Below, one piece after another: positions 23,708 to 26,728 of a stretch of DNA of 26,728 nucleotides (position 1 is its first letter; each line of letters starts with the position of its first letter). The translations under genes and the position numbers were made by a program. Below the pieces are notes generated by a model that was given only the letters and a program-made list of their open reading frames with translations, was not told the origin of the DNA and did no database searches. Origin of the DNA: CAYNYF01 sp964401385 (GTDB taxonomy: Bacteria; Planctomycetota; Phycisphaerae; SM23-33); contig CAYNYF010000060.1 in assembly GCA_964401385.1 (NCBI GenBank), forward strand, positions 1 to 26,728, read 5' to 3'.

Positions 23708-23729
23708 CGCTCGATTTGCCCGGTATAAG
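23701..23729 (+). promoter_or_regulatory. Promoter of proS
   Basis: TTGAAA (23701-23706) and TATAAG (23724-23729) are 17 bp apart, with a predicted start near 23736 and a leader of about 90 nt. No T-box was recognised in the leader. Confidence 0.7.
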
Positions 23730-23827
23730 CGGCAACGCAAAGGCAAGAGGCGCAAGCTGACCGGAGCCGGTCCGAGAGGCGGGCAGTTGTCAGCGCGGCC
23801 CGTGGTGTTCAGTTCGAGAGGCGTTGC

Positions 23828-25558
23828 ATGCGTTACAGCCAGTTGTTGATTCCTACGGTGAAGGAAGTTCCGGCCGAGGCGGAGATTGCCTCGCATCGGC
23901 TGATGATCCGCGCCGGCTTCATCCGCAAGCTGGCCTCCGGCACGTACAGCTACCTGCCGCTGGGCTGGCGGAGCATGCGGAAGATCATCGAGATCGTCCG
24001 CGCGGAGATGAACGCGGCCGGGGCCCAGGAAATCATCATGCCCATTGTCCAGCCGGTGGAGTTGTGGCGGCAGACCGGCCGGGATGAGGTGTATCAAGAG
24101 ATCTGGGGCCAGTTCACCGACCATCACGGCCGGGAAAACGTTCTGGCCCCCACGGCCGAGGAGGTCGTCACCGCGCTGGTCGCCGGCGAGATCAGCTCGT
24201 ACAGGCAACTGCCGCTGAACCTGTACCAGATCCAAACCAAGTTTCGCGATGAGTTCCGCCCGCAGTACGGCGTCATCCGCAGCCGCGAGTTCCTGATGAA
24301 GGACGCCTACAGCTTCGACGTGGACGCAGCCGGGCTGGACGAGTCGTACCGGAAGATGTACGCGGCCTACCGCCGCATCTTCGCCCGCTGCGGGCTGGAA
24401 TACGTCGTCGTCGAGGCCGAATCCGGCGGCATGGGCGGCACCGACACCGAGGAGTTCATGGTCCCCTGCGGGGTGGGTGACACCATCGTCGCCACCGCCG
24501 ATGGCAGCTACGCCGCCAACATCGACCGGGCCGAGGTGGACCCGCCGCCCAAGGCCGACGCCGGCGCCGAGCCCGGGCCCCCGGAAGAGGTGCACACGCC
24601 CGGTTTCGGCAGCATCGAGGCGGTCTGTAACTTTCTCGGCACCGAGCCGCGGGAGATGATCAAGACGCTGGTGTACTCGGCCGACGGGAAGCCGGCGGTG
24701 GCGCTGGTCCGCGGCGATCACGAGAGCAACGAAGCCAAGCTGACACGCGCCGTCGGCGCCGAGCGGTTGGCCCTGGCCGAGCCGGAGATGATCGAGAAGG
24801 TCACCGGGGCGGGCGTGGGCTTCGCCGGGCCGATGGGACTGGCGGGGAAGGTCCACAAGCTTATCATCGACCGCGCCGTGGCGGCCATGGCCGTAGGCGT
24901 GGCCGGGGCGAACAAGACCGATTATCACGTGCGCAACGTCGTGCCCGGGCGGGACTTCCCGCTGGCCGGCGAGAACGTCCTTCTCGCCGACGTCCGCAAC
25001 GCCGTCGAGGGTGACACCCACGGCGGCAAGCCGCTGAAGTTCTCCAGCGGCGTCGAGGTCGGCCACGTCTTCAAGCTCGGCCCCAAGTACAGCAAGGTGC
25101 TGGGGGCCAACTTCCTGGACGAGAGCGGCGCGGAAAAGCCGTGCCTCATGGGCTGCTACGGCATCGGCATCAATCGCATTCTGGCCATGGCCATCGAGAC
25201 GGGCCACGACGAGCACGGCTGCATCCTACCGGTGAGCATCGCCCCGTTCGAGGTGATCGTGCTGATCCTGAACAGCGACAACCCCGCGGTCGTGGCCGCC
25301 GCCGAGCGCATCCACGACGAGCTGGCTGCCGCCGGCGTGGACGTGCTGCTGGACGACCGCGAGGCCCGGGCGGGGGTGAAGTTCAACGACGCCGACCTGA
25401 TCGGCATCCCGCTGCGCGTGACCGTCGGGGCCCGCGGGCTGAAGCAGGGAAACGTCGAGATCAAACGGCGGGCGGACGCCAAGCCGACGGCGGTGCCGAC
25501 CGCCGACGCCGTCGCCGAGACCCGTAAGGTCCTCTCGCAGATGAAGGAAAGGCTTTAG
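23828..25558 (+). CDS. proS: Prolyl-tRNA synthetase, bacterial type
   Basis: The product is 576 aa, matching bacterial-type ProRS with an internal editing domain. It charges tRNA-Pro with proline in the cytoplasm. The class II core starts LIRKLASG-like (IRKLASGTYSYLPLG, residues about 33-47), then APTAEEVVT, motif 2 FRDEFRPQYGVIRSREFLMKD split around Arg residues, and motif 3 GCYGIGINRILAMAIE. The INS editing domain lies at about 225-400 (VHTPGFGSIEAVCNFLG ... VALVRGDHESNEAKL). The anticodon-binding domain ends the protein (IAPFEVIVLILN ... GVKFNDADLIGIPLRVTVG). The ATG has GAGAGG just upstream. It probably heads a unit with the downstream acyltransferase gene, although a hairpin repeat lies between them. 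Confidence 0.97.
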   Translation: MRYSQLLIPTVKEVPAEAEIASHRLMIRAGFIRKLASGTYSYLPLGWRSMRKIIEIVRAEMNAAGAQEIIMPIVQPVELWRQTGRDEVYQEIWGQFTDHHGRENVLAPTAEEVVTALVAGEISSYRQLPLNLYQIQTKFRDEFRPQYGVIRSREFLMKDAYSFDVDAAGLDESYRKMYAAYRRIFARCGLEYVVVEAESGGMGGTDTEEFMVPCGVGDTIVATADGSYAANIDRAEVDPPPKADAGAEPGPPEEVHTPGFGSIEAVCNFLGTEPREMIKTLVYSADGKPAVALVRGDHESNEAKLTRAVGAERLALAEPEMIEKVTGAGVGFAGPMGLAGKVHKLIIDRAVAAMAVGVAGANKTDYHVRNVVPGRDFPLAGENVLLADVRNAVEGDTHGGKPLKFSSGVEVGHVFKLGPKYSKVLGANFLDESGAEKPCLMGCYGIGINRILAMAIETGHDEHGCILPVSIAPFEVIVLILNSDNPAVVAAAERIHDELAAAGVDVLLDDREARAGVKFNDADLIGIPLRVTVGARGLKQGNVEIKRRADAKPTAVPTADAVAETRKVLSQMKERL

Positions 25559-25576
25559 GCGGGGCCGGGCCGGCCC

Positions 25577-25601
25577 GCCTGCCAGCCGCCGGCCGGCAGG
25601 C
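25577..25601. repeat. 25-bp palindromic repeat GCCTGCC/GGCAGGC after proS
   Basis: The arms 25577-25583 and 25595-25601 extend inward as an imperfect 12-bp stem. The same arms and length occur at 22571-22595. There is no T tract, so a role as terminator is unproven. Confidence 0.65.
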
Positions 25602-25639
25602 AAGCAGGCCCGCCGCCGACCTCTAACCCGGGTAGTCCA

Positions 25640-26575
25640 GTGGCTCGACCGCGCAACAAGCTCGTCGACTATCTTCAGTATCTGGGCCTGCGCGTGTTCG
25701 CCATGTTCATGCACATGTTCGACGTGCGGACGAATTACCGCACGGCCCGATGGATCGCCGAGCTGCTCTGGCGGTTCGACCGCCGCCACCGCCGGATCGC
25801 CTGCGGCCACCTGCGGCTGAGCTTTCCCGACTGGCCGGAGGAGAGAATCCGCCGCGCCGCCCGCAAGAGCATGCACCACATGGTCTTCCTGGCCGTGGAC
25901 ATGCTGTTCACCCCGCGGCTGATCCGGCTGAATCGTTGGGCCAGGCACGTCCGCCTGCAAAACACGGGCGAGCTGGTCCGCATGCTCCTGGAGCAGGAGA
26001 CGGGCATGATTCTGCTGACCGGGCACTTCGGCAACTGGGAAATGGTCGGCTACCTGATGGCGATGCTGGGCTTTCCCAGCGTCTCCGTCGCCCGCCCCCT
26101 GGATAACGCCTACATCAACGACTACGTCATGGGCGTTCGCGAGAAAACCGGGCAGAGCATCCTGTACAAGAAAGGCGCCACCTACAGCATGTCCGACGTG
26201 CTCGAGCGGCGCGGGGCGCTGGGCTTCATCGCCGACCAGGACGCGGGGCGGAAGGGCATGTTCGTGGACTTCTTCGGCCGGCCGGCCAGCACCTACCGCT
26301 CCATCGCCCTGATGGCGGCGCGACACCAAGTCCCGGTCGCGGTCGGCTACGGCAAGCGGCTCAGCAACAACTTCAGCTTTGAGATCGGCATCCAGCGGAT
26401 CATCCACCCCTACGAGTGGCAGGAGAAGCCCGACCCGCAGAGGTGGATCACCCAGGAGTTCACCCGCGCCCTGGAGCAGGTCGTCCGGGCCGCGCCGGAG
26501 CAGTACCTCTGGGTCCACCGCCGCTGGAAACACCGCCCCGACGGCACCAGAGTCGCCGGCGACGGCGTGGCATAG
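25640..26575 (+). CDS. LpxL/HtrB-like lipid A acyltransferase
   Basis: The product is 311 aa, the usual length for the family. The membrane-associated N-terminus (YLQYLGLRVFAMFMHMF) is followed by HLRLSFPDWPEERI, typical of these enzymes. The catalytic HX4E motif is seen as LTGHFGNWEM (His129, Glu134). Later motifs include ADQDAGRKGMFVDFFGRPAS and EQYLWVHRRWKHRP near the end. In the family, an acyl chain is moved from acyl-ACP to a lipid A precursor at the inner face of the cytoplasmic membrane. Its presence argues for an outer membrane, though the exact acceptor is not known. The start is GTG with a weak GGGTAG upstream. It lies 81 bp after proS. Confidence 0.92.
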   Translation: MARPRNKLVDYLQYLGLRVFAMFMHMFDVRTNYRTARWIAELLWRFDRRHRRIACGHLRLSFPDWPEERIRRAARKSMHHMVFLAVDMLFTPRLIRLNRWARHVRLQNTGELVRMLLEQETGMILLTGHFGNWEMVGYLMAMLGFPSVSVARPLDNAYINDYVMGVREKTGQSILYKKGATYSMSDVLERRGALGFIADQDAGRKGMFVDFFGRPASTYRSIALMAARHQVPVAVGYGKRLSNNFSFEIGIQRIIHPYEWQEKPDPQRWITQEFTRALEQVVRAAPEQYLWVHRRWKHRPDGTRVAGDGVA

Positions 26576-26621
26576 CCGTTGGGCTCGCTTGGGGCAGCCT
26601 CCGGGCGACACCGAAAGGGTC

Positions 26622-26657
26622 CACGAATTACACGAATTGCACGAATTGCACGAATTA
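26622..26657. repeat. Tandem 9-bp repeat CACGAATTR x4
   Basis: Four head-to-tail 9-mers, with last base A, G, G, A, lie shortly after the acyltransferase stop codon. The same 9-mer occurs in both orientations in 22440-22525. Confidence 0.85.
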
Positions 26658-26728
26658 GCAGAACAGCAAGATGGGGGTAGCGTCCTGCTCTGTTGAAAAC
26701 ACGATTTTAGACGCCAGATGATCATGAG

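Noticed and set aside
22694..25216. 840-codon minus-strand frame including the yhaM-like gene
   Set aside because: Only the last 325 codons are the exoribonuclease. The rest is antisense to proS.
25620..25660. tRNA-like D-arm sequence (GGGTAGTCCAGTGG) before the acyltransferase
   Set aside because: No matching acceptor, anticodon or T-arm follows; it is the start region of the gene.

Overview
The window looks like a scaffold from an uncultured planctomycete (Planctomycetota, probably Phycisphaerae-like). The evidence is: (i) a giant surface protein with an N-terminal LEPRLLLA motif, the hallmark of LEPR-XLL proteins of that phylum; (ii) a PEP-CTERM tail on a neighbouring secreted protein; (iii) high GC content with mixed strong, weak and absent Shine-Dalgarno sequences; (iv) planctomycete-style secreted kelch, VIT/VWA and LysM proteins; and (v) a lipid A-type acyltransferase, which implies a diderm envelope. 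A run of exactly 100 N at 9033-9132 shows that this is a scaffold join, so synteny across that point is provisional.

Layout. 1-8860 is a cell-surface block: an FG-GAP/VCBS-repeat PEP-CTERM protein, then a 2258-residue LEPR-XLL protein built of 13 alternating Ig-like repeats, an RTX-type calcium-binding block and a beta-solenoid-like tail. Each gene has a near-consensus -35/-10 promoter with 17-bp spacing, and a perfect 15-bp hairpin follows the giant gene. 8979-9378 holds a 145-bp direct repeat whose first copy is split by the gap. A minus-strand tRNA-Val follows, with its own promoter and a hairpin beginning at its 3' base.

9600-15420 is mostly plus strand: acetate kinase, a membrane-anchored double-LysM protein, a DUF72 (YecE-like) protein and a secreted VIT+VWA protein, closed by a terminator. 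15449-19843 is minus strand: a secreted kelch-type beta-propeller protein, a Rossmann/DUF2520 protein, a GGQ release-factor-like protein with an unusual C-terminus, and tRNA-Arg(TCT). 20179-22059 encodes a large putative glycoside hydrolase. A 201-bp MITE-like element with perfect 18-bp inverted ends and CTAA flanks sits immediately after its stop codon, followed by a cluster of short palindromic repeats.

22694-26575 is housekeeping: a YhaM-like HD-domain 3'-5' exoribonuclease transcribed divergently from prolyl-tRNA synthetase, with overlapping -35 boxes, then a LpxL/HtrB-like acyltransferase. The end of the window carries a 9-bp tandem repeat.

No defence system, CRISPR array, prophage or biosynthetic cluster was seen. 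The most distinctive items are the giant modular surface protein and its tail, the MITE-like element, the shared-(-35) divergent promoters, two candidate leaderless genes, the tRNA-Val with C33, and the repeat-flanked scaffold gap. All calls come from reading the sequence alone; no database search was run.
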